From Candidatus Synchoanobacter obligatus (GTDB lineage Bacteria > Pseudomonadota > Gammaproteobacteria > Comchoanobacterales > Comchoanobacteraceae), in contig NZ_JAKUDN010000002.1 in the NCBI RefSeq assembly GCF_024259865.1, positions 131,359 to 195,358 of the forward strand: DNA of 64,000 nucleotides. The letters run 5' to 3'. The position numbers and the translations under genes are program-made. Below, piece by piece: positions 42,658-53,920 of the stretch. The notes under the pieces were generated by a model. The model saw only the letters and a list, made by a program, of their open reading frames with translations. It made no database searches and had not been told where the DNA came from. Position 1 is the first letter of the stretch. Every line of letters starts with the position of its first letter.

Positions 42658-43011
42658 ATGACCCGGACATACAAAGCAGATATTGAAAGACTCCTTCTCC
42701 GATACCTTGCTGTATGGGCATTTTTCTCGGTTCTTGCTTGCTTACGGTCCTATTCACTGCCAGCTTTAGCGTTAGGTGGTTCCTCCGCATATATTGCCCA
42801 TGCCATTCTATTATATAATCCTTTTGGTGCGCAAACCTTGTCTAGCCTGGTTAAGTCTGCAGTACTTAAGCATCTGGCGTTTTTTGGGCTACTATTTCTA
42901 TCATTAAAGGTTGCATCTGGCACAGTCAACGAAGTTTTAGTAGGGGCGGGCCTGTCTCAATTGGCCTATATGCTTTGTTGTATGCTTCCTGCGGAGACGT
43001 CATGGCTGTAA
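42658..43011 (+). CDS. atpI: ATP synthase protein I
   Basis: A 117-residue membrane protein with about four helices at the head of the ATP synthase operon. AtpI assists assembly of the c-ring. Sequence is weakly conserved in this family, so the call rests on length, topology (RYLAVWAFFSVLACL first helix) and position directly before atpB, which it overlaps by ten bases. Confidence 0.82.
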   Translation: MTRTYKADIERLLLRYLAVWAFFSVLACLRSYSLPALALGGSSAYIAHAILLYNPFGAQTLSSLVKSAVLKHLAFFGLLFLSLKVASGTVNEVLVGAGLSQLAYMLCCMLPAETSWL

Positions 43012-43775
43012 ATGCAAACGACTATATTCAACACCATTTGAAGCACTGGCAGTGGAGCCCTGTGGGCGACACAAGCAGCTTTTGGACATTCAATCTTGAT
43101 ACCATTTTAATTTCTGTCGTATGTGGGCTCGCTTTTTTCTTTACCTTCCACTACTGTGTTCGACAAGCAAAAGCAGAAAACCCTGGCAAATTGCAGGTTG
43201 CTGTAGAAGCCGTCGTTGGTTTTGTTGATGGCCAGGTACAAACAGCGCTAAACCAGCATGACAGCAACGTCTCCTCATTGGCTTTAAGTATTTTTATGTG
43301 GATCTGGTTAATGAACTTTATGGACCTGATACCTGTCGACTTAATACCTTTTGTTGCAAGCCATTTAGGCGTGGCGTACTTCCGAGCAGTGCCAACAGCC
43401 GACCTTAGCCTGCCCCTTGCAATTGGCCTCAGCGTCTTTTGCATGATTGTTTTTGAATCTATTAGAGCCCATTCATTAAAGGGATTCCTATATGATGTCC
43501 TCGCCCATCCTTTTTCCATCTATTTCTTTCCAGCCAACATCTTGTTCAGGGTTGTCGAAGAGGTCACAAAACCCGTCTCCCTATCCTTGCGTTTGTTTGG
43601 CAACATGTTTGCCGGTGAGCTGGTTTTCTTTCTCATCGCGCTGACGCCTTTTTGGATGCAATGGTTTTTTGGGTGGATCTGGCTTGGGCTTCACCTATTT
43701 ATTATTTCATTACAAGCGTTTATTTTTATGACACTAACCATTGCCTATCTAGGTATGGCTAGAACCTCACATTAA
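43002..43775 (+). CDS. atpB: ATP synthase subunit a
   Basis: The proton-channel stator subunit of Fo. At 257 residues with five to six helices, it has the key arginine block LSLRLFGNMFAGELVFFLI and the late SLQAFIFMTLTIAYLGMA helix with the conserved glutamine. GGAG lies five bases before the ATG; the frame extends nine codons further into atpI but is not used. Confidence 0.95.
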   Translation: MAVNANDYIQHHLKHWQWSPVGDTSSFWTFNLDTILISVVCGLAFFFTFHYCVRQAKAENPGKLQVAVEAVVGFVDGQVQTALNQHDSNVSSLALSIFMWIWLMNFMDLIPVDLIPFVASHLGVAYFRAVPTADLSLPLAIGLSVFCMIVFESIRAHSLKGFLYDVLAHPFSIYFFPANILFRVVEEVTKPVSLSLRLFGNMFAGELVFFLIALTPFWMQWFFGWIWLGLHLFIISLQAFIFMTLTIAYLGMARTSH

Positions 43776-43787
43776 CTGGAGAAAAAC

Positions 43788-44084
43788 ATGACCATTATTT
43801 CTGATATTGCTTTGGTACAAAGCAACACCGCTCTTGCTGTGGCCATCATGATCGGCTTTGGCGCCCTTGCCGCAGGCATTGGTGTTAGCCTTGTTGGGAG
43901 CAAGTTCATTGAAAGCGCCGCGAGGCAGCCTGAAGTTGCGCCATACTTATTTGGCCGAACAGTCATTATCATTGGATTTATTGATGCCGTATTGATGATC
44001 AGTGTTGGGATTGGTATGTTCTTTACTGTTGCAGCTCCTTTTGCCAACACCATCATTCAACAGCTTCCTTTGTTAAGCGGATAA
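43788..44084 (+). CDS. atpE: ATP synthase subunit c
   Basis: The proton-carrying rotor proteolipid. 98 residues, with two helices joined by the polar loop AARQPEV. The proton carboxylate is Asp66 in GFIDAVLMI, and the first helix is glycine/alanine-rich. The N-terminus is about ten residues longer than in E. coli and the C-terminus is also extended. A GGAG site precedes the ATG. Aspartate rather than glutamate, and no sodium motif, fit a proton-driven enzyme. Confidence 0.96.
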   Translation: MTIISDIALVQSNTALAVAIMIGFGALAAGIGVSLVGSKFIESAARQPEVAPYLFGRTVIIIGFIDAVLMISVGIGMFFTVAAPFANTIIQQLPLLSG

Positions 44085-44087
44085 TCT

Positions 44088-44570
44088 ATGAACATTAATG
44101 CAACACTCTTGGTAGAAATGGTTGTGTTTGCTAGCTTTGTTGGCTTAACCAGAATATACCTTTGGCCACCTCTTATCGAGATTATCGAAAAGCGTCAGGC
44201 TGATATCGCCCAAGGGGTTGAAGATGCCAAGCGTGGCAAAACGCTCTTATCCTCTGCTGAAAAAGAGTGTGCCGACATGGTCCAAAACGGCCAGAAAAAA
44301 AGCAAACGCATTATAGACCAAGCCGAAATGGCGGCTCAAGAAATCCTGGATGACGCTAGAAGAGCGGCTTTGAATGAAGAGAAGAAGCAACTCACAAGAG
44401 CGCAAGAAAAGATTGACCAGCAAGTGATTGCTGCCCATCAAACCCTTGAGAAAGAGGTGCTTGTACTTGTGAAAGCTGCGTTAGCCAAGGTGATTCCAAA
44501 CCTCCCTGATGACAGCTTGGTAGATCCTCTTATCGTCAACGCGATAAAGGAGGCCTATGAAGAAAACTAG
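44088..44570 (+). CDS. atpF: ATP synthase subunit b
   Basis: The peripheral stalk subunit: one N-terminal membrane helix (about residues 5-25, ending YLWPPLIEIIEKRQADIAQG, a family hallmark), then a long charged coiled coil to residue 145. 160 residues, typical length 156. It overlaps atpH by 14 bases. Confidence 0.95.
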   Translation: MNINATLLVEMVVFASFVGLTRIYLWPPLIEIIEKRQADIAQGVEDAKRGKTLLSSAEKECADMVQNGQKKSKRIIDQAEMAAQEILDDARRAALNEEKKQLTRAQEKIDQQVIAAHQTLEKEVLVLVKAALAKVIPNLPDDSLVDPLIVNAIKEAYEEN

Positions 44571-45057
44571 TCGCGCATATGCCAAAGCTGCTTTTGATAC
44601 GGCGCTAGAAACCCAAGCTCTTGATGAGTGGCTGCGCCTCATTGAGCTCTTAAAAGAAACCGCGCACCCAGCCCTGAAAAACCCACAAGTGGCTGCTGGC
44701 GATATCTTAAGGATCTTTACAGAGGCGCTTGCGCCTACGGCAACACAGTCCCGGTGGTTGGCACTATTGGCCAAGCACCGACATATACATTTGCTGCCAA
44801 ATATTTGCAAGCACTTTGTTGCATTGGCACAAAAAAAGCAAGCCATCACCCCGGTTACTGTGGTCACTGCCCGCACACCAACTGCTGCACAAAAAAAGAA
44901 CATATTGGCTCAAATAGAGCGCAGCGTTCCCAATCAAATAGACTGTTCGTTTGTTGTTAAGCCCGAAATTCTTGGTGGCATACAAATAGAACTTAACGGC
45001 AAGCGCATTGATATGAGTATTGCCGCAACCCTTAATCAGCTACACACAGAAACATAG
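44557..45057 (+). CDS. atpH: ATP synthase subunit delta
   Basis: Links F1 to the peripheral stalk. The 166-residue protein begins with the classic RAYAKAAFDTALE helix and ends with the FVVKPEILGGIQIELNGKRI strand block of OSCP/delta. Shorter than E. coli (177). GGAGG lies six bases upstream of the ATG, inside atpF. Confidence 0.94.
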   Translation: MKKTSRAYAKAAFDTALETQALDEWLRLIELLKETAHPALKNPQVAAGDILRIFTEALAPTATQSRWLALLAKHRHIHLLPNICKHFVALAQKKQAITPVTVVTARTPTAAQKKNILAQIERSVPNQIDCSFVVKPEILGGIQIELNGKRIDMSIAATLNQLHTET

Positions 45058-45064
45058 GTGAATA

Positions 45065-46613
45065 ATGACCATTGAAACACATAACATTGCTAGCGTTATT
45101 CGCTCAAAACTAGACAACATACAGCTAGATGCAAAAGTTTCTAGTAAAGGAACCGTCATTACCGTCAATGATGGTATTGCACAAATCTACGGCCTAACAG
45201 ATGTCATGTATGGTGAAATGCTACAGTTCGAAAACAACATCATTGGTGTGGCTCTTAATCTTGAAACAGACAGTATTGGCGCTATCATCTTTGGAGACTA
45301 CTCAAAAATCCAAGAAGGCCAAGTCGTCTCTGGCACCAAAAAAATACTAGAAGTCCCGATTGGCCCTGAGCTTGCTGGAAGAGTGGTCAACCCCCTGGGT
45401 GAGCCGATAGACGGTGACGGCCCCATTGACAGCAAACTATTCTCCCCTATTGAAAAAATAGCACCAGGTGTTATCAGCCGTCATGCTGTTAATGAGCCTT
45501 TGCAAACAGGGCTTAAAGCGATTGATGCCATGACCCCCATAGGACGAGGCCAGCGTGAACTGATCATTGGTGACCGTCAAACCGGAAAAACCACCATTGC
45601 TATCGACACGATATTAAACCAAGCCAATGCATCCAAGCCGATCCATTGTATTTACGTTGCAATAGGCCAAAAAGCGTCTACTGTCGCAGGTATTGTGAAG
45701 AAGTTAAAAGATGCAGGCGCCATGAAGTACACGACTGTTGTGGCGGCCAATGCTGCAGACCCTGCAGCCATGCAATATATCGCACCCTACAGTGGTTGCA
45801 GCATGGGTGAGTACTATCGAGACAATGGCTTAGATGCGCTAATCGTCTATGATGACCTGTCCAAACATGCTGTTGCGTATCGCCAAATCTCACTGCTCCT
45901 GAACAGACCTCCTGGTCGAGAAGCGTTTCCTGGTGATATTTTTTACCTTCACTCAAGGCTTCTAGAGCGTGCTGCTCGAGTCAGTGCTGCGTATGTTGAG
46001 GAAATTACTGAGGGAACTGTGTCCGGAAAGACAGGCTCTTTAACAGCGCTTCCTATCATTGAAACACAAGCTGGAGATGTTTCTGCATTTATTCCAACCA
46101 ATGTTATCTCGATCACCGATGGACAAATATTCCTAGATGAAGGTCTCTTTAAATCTGGTATTAGACCCGCCATTGATTCTGGTTTGTCTGTTTCAAGAAT
46201 TGGGAGTGCAGCACAAACAGCCATCATTAAAAAACTTGGTGGACAATCAAGAATGGCATTGGCTCAATATAGAGAGTTGGCTGCCTTTTCTCAGTTCTCC
46301 TCAGACCTTGATGACGCGACTAAAAAACAGCTTAAGCATGGCGAGATTGTAACGGAAATCTTCAAACAGCATCAATACCAACCCTTGTCGGTTGCTGAAA
46401 TGGCCATTAGCATGTTTGTTGTTGAGCTCGGACTTCTTGATAATGTAGCCAGTTCTGAAGTATCACGCTATGAACGTGAATTACAGCAGTATATGACCCA
46501 CCATCAAAAGGAGTTAATTGAAGCCATCAACCAAAACCCCGAGTTAAGCCCACATGAAAAAGCGCTTTCGAAAGCGCTTGAAACATTCCATGACAATAGT
46601 GAGTGGTCGCCCA

Positions 46614-46621
<8 letters not shown>
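45065..46621 (+). CDS. atpA: ATP synthase subunit alpha
   Basis: The regulatory nucleotide-binding subunit of F1. 518 residues with [14 protein letters not shown] (P-loop), the [15 protein letters not shown] block, [26 protein letters not shown] and SRIGSAAQ with the arginine finger. Complete and canonical. The stop overlaps the atpG start. Confidence 0.98.
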
Positions 46622-49291
<2,670 letters not shown>

Positions 49292-49292
<1 letters not shown>

Positions 49293-50620
49293 TGATCAAC
49301 ACAGGGATTGTGATACTTGCTGCAGGAAGTGGCTCAAGACTCGGGTTTTCTAAACCAAAAGCTTTAGTTCCCTTAGCAAACCTCGCACTGCTCTCTCACA
49401 TTTTGGAAAAACTACCTAAAAGTTGCCCCTGCTTTCTTATCATCAACCCTGCTGATACGCAACATTTTGAAGCTTATGCGCCACAATGCGCCTTGCTTTA
49501 CCAAGAAATCCCAAAAGGAACCGCCCATGCCATCACAGAGAACTTAGAGCACTTCAAACATTTGTCTGCACTCATTGTCTTAAATGCTGATACCCCTCTA
49601 ATTTCGTCTGAACTCATTAACCAAGTATTACAACAAAAGCCTGACAGCCTCGTTGGTGTTCATAGCCCAAACCATCCTTCTTTTGGACAAATGACGATTG
49701 TTGGCAATCAAGTAACCAGTATCATTGAAGCATCTGACAGAGAGTCGAATATCTCAGATACCTGTTATGCTGGCATCATGAAGCTATCAGCACAGTCTAT
49801 TCAGGCCCTCACCAACATCCAACCTTCACCAATGACCGGTGAGTACTACCTCACCAAAATTGTTTCAGAAAATCGCAGTTTTTCTTTTCTCATTGCCCCC
49901 TTTCATGAGGTATGTGGCATCAACACACCTCAAGAGCTGATCCAAGCTGAGACAATGTATCGCCAACAAGTCGTACAACGATTGTTAAACAAAGGCTGCC
50001 ATATTGCCTGCTATCAAAGTATGGTGATCTCACCAGAGACTCAAATTGGTGAAAGCTGCACCCTAGACGCCCAGGTTACACTGCAAAATAGAACAATCAT
50101 TGGCAAAAACTGTCATATTGGGCAAGGTTCTATTTTAAAAAACGTACAGTTGGCAGACAATGTCACCATACTGCCCTACTCAATTTTAACAGACTGCCAC
50201 ATTCAAGAACATACGACCATCGGTCCTATGGCACACATATATCAAAACACTCATGTTGGCAAACATTGCCATATTGGCAACTTTGTTGAATTAAAACGGT
50301 CCACGGTTCAAGACCACGTCAAAGCCAAGCACCTTGCTTATCTTGGCGACAGTAATATCGGTTGTCATGTCAACATCGGCGCTGGCGTCATCTCCTGTAA
50401 TTTTACACCATGGAAACCTGGCAAACAGATCACTCAAATTCAGGACCATGCCTTTATTGGCGCCAATTGCACCTTAATTGCACCCATTAAAATAGGCCGA
50501 AGCGCTATATGTGCCGCAGGCAGCACCATCTCCTTGGATATACAGAAAGAATCTTTAGCTATCTGTCGCGCAAAGCCTGTTATCAAAGAGTCCTGGCGAC
50601 CAAAAATCACAGAAACATAA
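49292..50620 (+). CDS. glmU: Bifunctional UDP-GlcNAc pyrophosphorylase / GlcN-1-P acetyltransferase
   Basis: Makes UDP-N-acetylglucosamine for peptidoglycan and lipid A. An N-terminal nucleotidyltransferase (about residues 1-225) has LAAGSGSRLGFSKPKAL and YQEIPKGTAHAI, with LNADTPL for the metal aspartate. A C-terminal left-handed beta-helix of hexapeptide repeats follows (about 235-442), with LKRSTVQDHVKAKHLAYLGD and NIGAGVISCNF for the acetyltransferase site. 442 residues, slightly short of 456. Follows atpC directly, as in many gammaproteobacteria. The product precursor comes from GlmS encoded 3 kb away. Confidence 0.96.
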
Positions 50621-50621
50621 C

Positions 50622-51872
50622 TTAAAGCTTACTCCTTACCAAATTTACAAGGCCTTCCTGGTTTGTGTTTTGCGCCTCCAATAACTCATCATCTGTTTGA
50701 AATTGAAGCTCATCGATTATGCTCTTTACTATCCCTGTAGGCTCCTTTTCCATATTGCTCTTGGAAAAGCTTGAGACAATCTCTACTACCCTCTCATCGC
50801 CTCTAGAAAACAAACCTACAGCATCTAAAAGGCCTCCTATAGAGAGTGTATTATACGCCACCTGTGCTTTTTCGTCATCCTCTCCTCTGACTACAGTGTA
50901 ATTTTTACTGTGCAAATACATACACATTGCATCATAAACAATTTCTTTCCTAAGAGCATCTCCTGACAGCACGTCTGTTTTCTGAACCAGCTCGCCCTCT
51001 GGAAACGTCTCATCAACCGTTTGTGCAGCGGCGCCTCCACCTTCTGCAGATACTTGGTGGGCATCAGGTTCTGCGCCAGGCTGGGGGGCAGGGCTTCCAC
51101 CTTCTGCAGGCACTTGGTGGGCATCAGGCTCTGCACCAGCTTTCGGGGCGAGTTTGCCATCAAGCAGTCTTTGGAAAAGCTGCTGACCCTCTTTGGACGC
51201 TATCACTTTAGCGGCTTTAGCATCTGCACCCACTTTAGAGAAAAATGATTTCTGATTACTCCTAAATGCTGCAATATTTGCATTATGCTCGACGGCAGCA
51301 CGTAGGCCATCCCAGTGCACGCCCTTTAATGCCTGCATGTGCTCTGGTAGCACTTCTATGTCAAAGTGCCCTTGTGACGCCCTGTTGATCATCAAAGGAA
51401 TATCAGAATAGGCCTCCATAACTGTATCACGGTCATCGAATAGCACGATGCTGTCATCATCCATAGAAATGCCATTTAGTGAGGTCTCTGTAATTCCAAA
51501 CAGTGCCATTTGAGAGCCAGATTCATCTCTTGTTTCTTCAATACATTGGGTTAGCACACCTGAAGAGGATATGCGCTCAAAACTATTGGCTAATGAGACA
51601 GTGTCTCGTGAGGCTGCCCCAATAGAAAGTCGAAAAGCAATCCCCAGAAGTTGGCTTGACTCATCATATGTCAAACCTTTGATGATAGAATCTAATGGAT
51701 ATTTTGATACGAATTCAGCACCCAAATAATCTTCAAGCGCCTTATGCCAGATCCTTTCTACACCCTTGTCATGCATATTGTTTACATACGAGACAATAAA
51801 ATGTGCTGCTACAGAGATATATAAACAGTTATTGCCCGCCCCTGAAACAGGAAGTATTTCTTTTGTTTTCAT
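50622..51872 (-). CDS. OTU-like predicted cysteine protease, candidate effector
   Basis: A 416-residue orphan. The N-terminal 175 residues look like an OTU (ovarian tumour) deubiquitinase fold: SGAGNNCLYISVAAHF with putative nucleophile Cys16 (usual DGNCLFRS), and at the end of the domain IPLMINRASQGHFDIEVLP with His169, about 150 residues later, as in OTU enzymes. The usual acidic residue before the cysteine is asparagine/glycine. A flexible linker follows with a 20-residue repeat (GAEPDAHQV core, residues 245-284), then a helical C-terminal domain. No signal peptide. AGGA lies upstream of the ATG. Ubiquitin-directed activity in a bacterium would imply delivery to a eukaryotic host. Confidence 0.62.
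   Translation of the reverse strand: MKTKEILPVSGAGNNCLYISVAAHFIVSYVNNMHDKGVERIWHKALEDYLGAEFVSKYPLDSIIKGLTYDESSQLLGIAFRLSIGAASRDTVSLANSFERISSSGVLTQCIEETRDESGSQMALFGITETSLNGISMDDDSIVLFDDRDTVMEAYSDIPLMINRASQGHFDIEVLPEHMQALKGVHWDGLRAAVEHNANIAAFRSNQKSFFSKVGADAKAAKVIASKEGQQLFQRLLDGKLAPKAGAEPDAHQVPAEGGSPAPQPGAEPDAHQVSAEGGGAAAQTVDETFPEGELVQKTDVLSGDALRKEIVYDAMCMYLHSKNYTVVRGEDDEKAQVAYNTLSIGGLLDAVGLFSRGDERVVEIVSSFSKSNMEKEPTGIVKSIIDELQFQTDDELLEAQNTNQEGLVNLVRSKL
51021..51140 (-). repeat. 60-bp tandem repeat inside the OTU-like gene
   Basis: Two in-frame copies of a 60-base unit encoding GAEPDAHQV(P/S)AEGG plus a variable proline/alanine spacer. Copies differ by several substitutions, so duplication is not very recent. 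Confidence 0.8.
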
Positions 51873-51934
51873 GCTATTTCCTACCTTATTAATGGTAGTG
51901 ATAGCTCAAAAAACAAAATTGTCAGAAAAAACGC

Positions 51935-53659
51935 TTACCCTGCTGGAACCTGGAAGTCATACAAATATTTAAGACTGGGGTCAGTCAAAACATGTGATCT
52001 GTTTGCATCAAACGCTTTATTAAAAAAGTTTTGCGGTATCCCTGTGGCTTTGCAACCCCCAAGGTCTTCAGCTACCCGAACAAATGACTGTTGAAGCGAG
52101 GATCCGCCGGCCTTGGGCCGATCAAACACTTTCTCTATCGGCACAGATATCAGACATGCTGAATAATAAGCAACGGCACTTCTAATATCATTAACATATG
52201 GCACAACACCCGCAAGATATTTGACTAAAGATCTAGCCCTGCTATACGCCTTTTCGTCAATATAATCACACAAGCCACTCAGCAACATCATCGCCGTACT
52301 AAAGACGATCACTGTTGCAATAAACGACAACTGCAAATGCGCAACACCTAGAGCAATAAACGAAGAACATACTAGCTGTCCTATGCTTGGAAACAAGTCC
52401 TTAACCCAACGCTTGATGTTAATCAAAACAGCCGCCAAAACAGCACTGAGCGCCATATTTTGATAAACATGAGCCTCATGGTGCCTTTCAATAAGCGACA
52501 AAATCAGCTTTTCAATGTCAATTTGTGATAGTTGGTCGCACACAGTTTGTTTACTATCATCGCTGTCCGCCTGACTGTAAGCCACCCCATACTCTTTTAA
52601 CAAATAGTAAGCTCCTCGTAAATCATAAAGACCTTTACCGACATCTTCCAAAATGTTCTGTTTCTCTGCATTGCTGCCATGGGCATACTTTAGCAGCAGA
52701 TGCAGTCCCCGGAGCTCTTGCTCAGCTTTTACAATGCTTTCCGGGGTTGAGTTTGTGATTAATAACTTTTTGCGCTTATTTCGTAGGTTTTTTTCTGTGC
52801 GGCGCAACAACGCTTTTAAATTACGCGCCCTTTCCCGTAAAGCCCTGCATTCTCTCCGGATCTTTGGTTGTCGTTTAGCGTGGAGAATACCCTGGCTGAC
52901 ACCACGGTCCTCCTCTCGAAAAGACAATAAGGAGTGCAGGGCAACAGACAGCCAAGCGAGCAGTCCTGTAACCGCTAGTAATGGGTGTTTTGCGCCCAGT
53001 GCAAATACGAGCCTATAACACTGCATCAGCAAAACCATTACAACCGCAAGCACCCTTGCGAATACCTTTTTGGCTAGTAACGTCAGTGCATAATAATTAA
53101 ACGCCCTTTTAAAATAAACATCTCTACCTTCAGGAAGAGCCCCGTCAGAATCGTACAGGTCGTCTAACTGATACAAAAAATCTTTGTAGTCTTGCTGTTC
53201 GCCGAATGCTTTATACATCGCCTGGTGGCTCAACAAGTGGTTATCTCCCACGTACTTTGCTTCTAGATAACGATCAATACTTACAGTGCTGTACTGGAAT
53301 AAATCCTCAGCCACCCCAACAACCATGGAAGACACAAAAACTGCAGCCACTTTTTCAACACTAAGCTTAACGTTGTCTCTTGATGGCTGAAACCGCTGAA
53401 CTGACTTCATGCTTAAGGCGTAATCTGTTACATCCTTTAGGAAGTGCTGAAACGCACTATTTTCATAAGTATATGCCAATTTGGCGCTTTCCCACTGAAA
53501 CGTAGGAAGATAATGCTTTGCTGCATCAAACCCGATACCGTTGAGATATTTAAAGTCAACAGAAAACGATGAAAAAGCTTGTGTCTCTTCGAACTGGGCA
53601 CAAAAAGCCCTATAGACCTCTTTGCCTACACGCCAAAAACCTTCTTTAACTCGCCTCAT
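51935..53659 (-). CDS. Orphan membrane protein with coiled coil (574 residues)
   Basis: No known family recognised. The N-terminal 190 residues are soluble; then come hydrophobic helices (about 196-245) and a very basic coiled-coil-like segment (about 262-300, RRECRALRERARNLKALLRR). A second helical polar region follows, then another hydrophobic block (about 408-475) and a polar end with DRPKAGGSSL. GGGAG lies four bases before the ATG. It sits just upstream of the OTU-like gene on the same strand with a 60-base gap, so the two may be expressed together. Such a bitopic large protein could reside in a host membrane, but that is speculation. Confidence 0.57.
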   Translation of the reverse strand: MRRVKEGFWRVGKEVYRAFCAQFEETQAFSSFSVDFKYLNGIGFDAAKHYLPTFQWESAKLAYTYENSAFQHFLKDVTDYALSMKSVQRFQPSRDNVKLSVEKVAAVFVSSMVVGVAEDLFQYSTVSIDRYLEAKYVGDNHLLSHQAMYKAFGEQQDYKDFLYQLDDLYDSDGALPEGRDVYFKRAFNYYALTLLAKKVFARVLAVVMVLLMQCYRLVFALGAKHPLLAVTGLLAWLSVALHSLLSFREEDRGVSQGILHAKRQPKIRRECRALRERARNLKALLRRTEKNLRNKRKKLLITNSTPESIVKAEQELRGLHLLLKYAHGSNAEKQNILEDVGKGLYDLRGAYYLLKEYGVAYSQADSDDSKQTVCDQLSQIDIEKLILSLIERHHEAHVYQNMALSAVLAAVLINIKRWVKDLFPSIGQLVCSSFIALGVAHLQLSFIATVIVFSTAMMLLSGLCDYIDEKAYSRARSLVKYLAGVVPYVNDIRSAVAYYSACLISVPIEKVFDRPKAGGSSLQQSFVRVAEDLGGCKATGIPQNFFNKAFDANRSHVLTDPSLKYLYDFQVPAG

Positions 53660-53920
53660 AGCATCTCCCGTACAGCAATATGTACTTCAAACACACCAAC
53701 ATTATACAAAAAAACCGCCTTATAGTCAACCCCCTTTGCTGGACTTCACACAAAAACACCCGGTCTAATTGCTTAATAAGGCGTAAGATATATCTCACAT
53801 AGGTTTTCAGGGCCGCAGATACGTTGTTTTTGGCTTAACGGGCTGGGTGTTCAACACCTTATGCCTTTTGGCTGTTTTTTTGTCGCGGTATAATGGAGAC
53901 ATTACACTTGGTATGACAAA
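53660..53920. other. Intergenic region upstream of glmS
   Basis: A 261-base spacer between divergent genes. A perfect TATAAT at 53889-53894 sits about 27 bases before the glmS ATG, with only a weak -35 upstream. A GGTGT-TCA-ACACC hairpin lies near 53847-53859. No ribosome site is clear before glmS. No gene seen. Confidence 0.5.

Noticed and set aside
53840..53920. Possible glmS ribozyme or riboswitch upstream of glmS
   Set aside because: The leader after the likely -10 is about 20 bases, too short for a ribozyme; only a small hairpin is seen further upstream.
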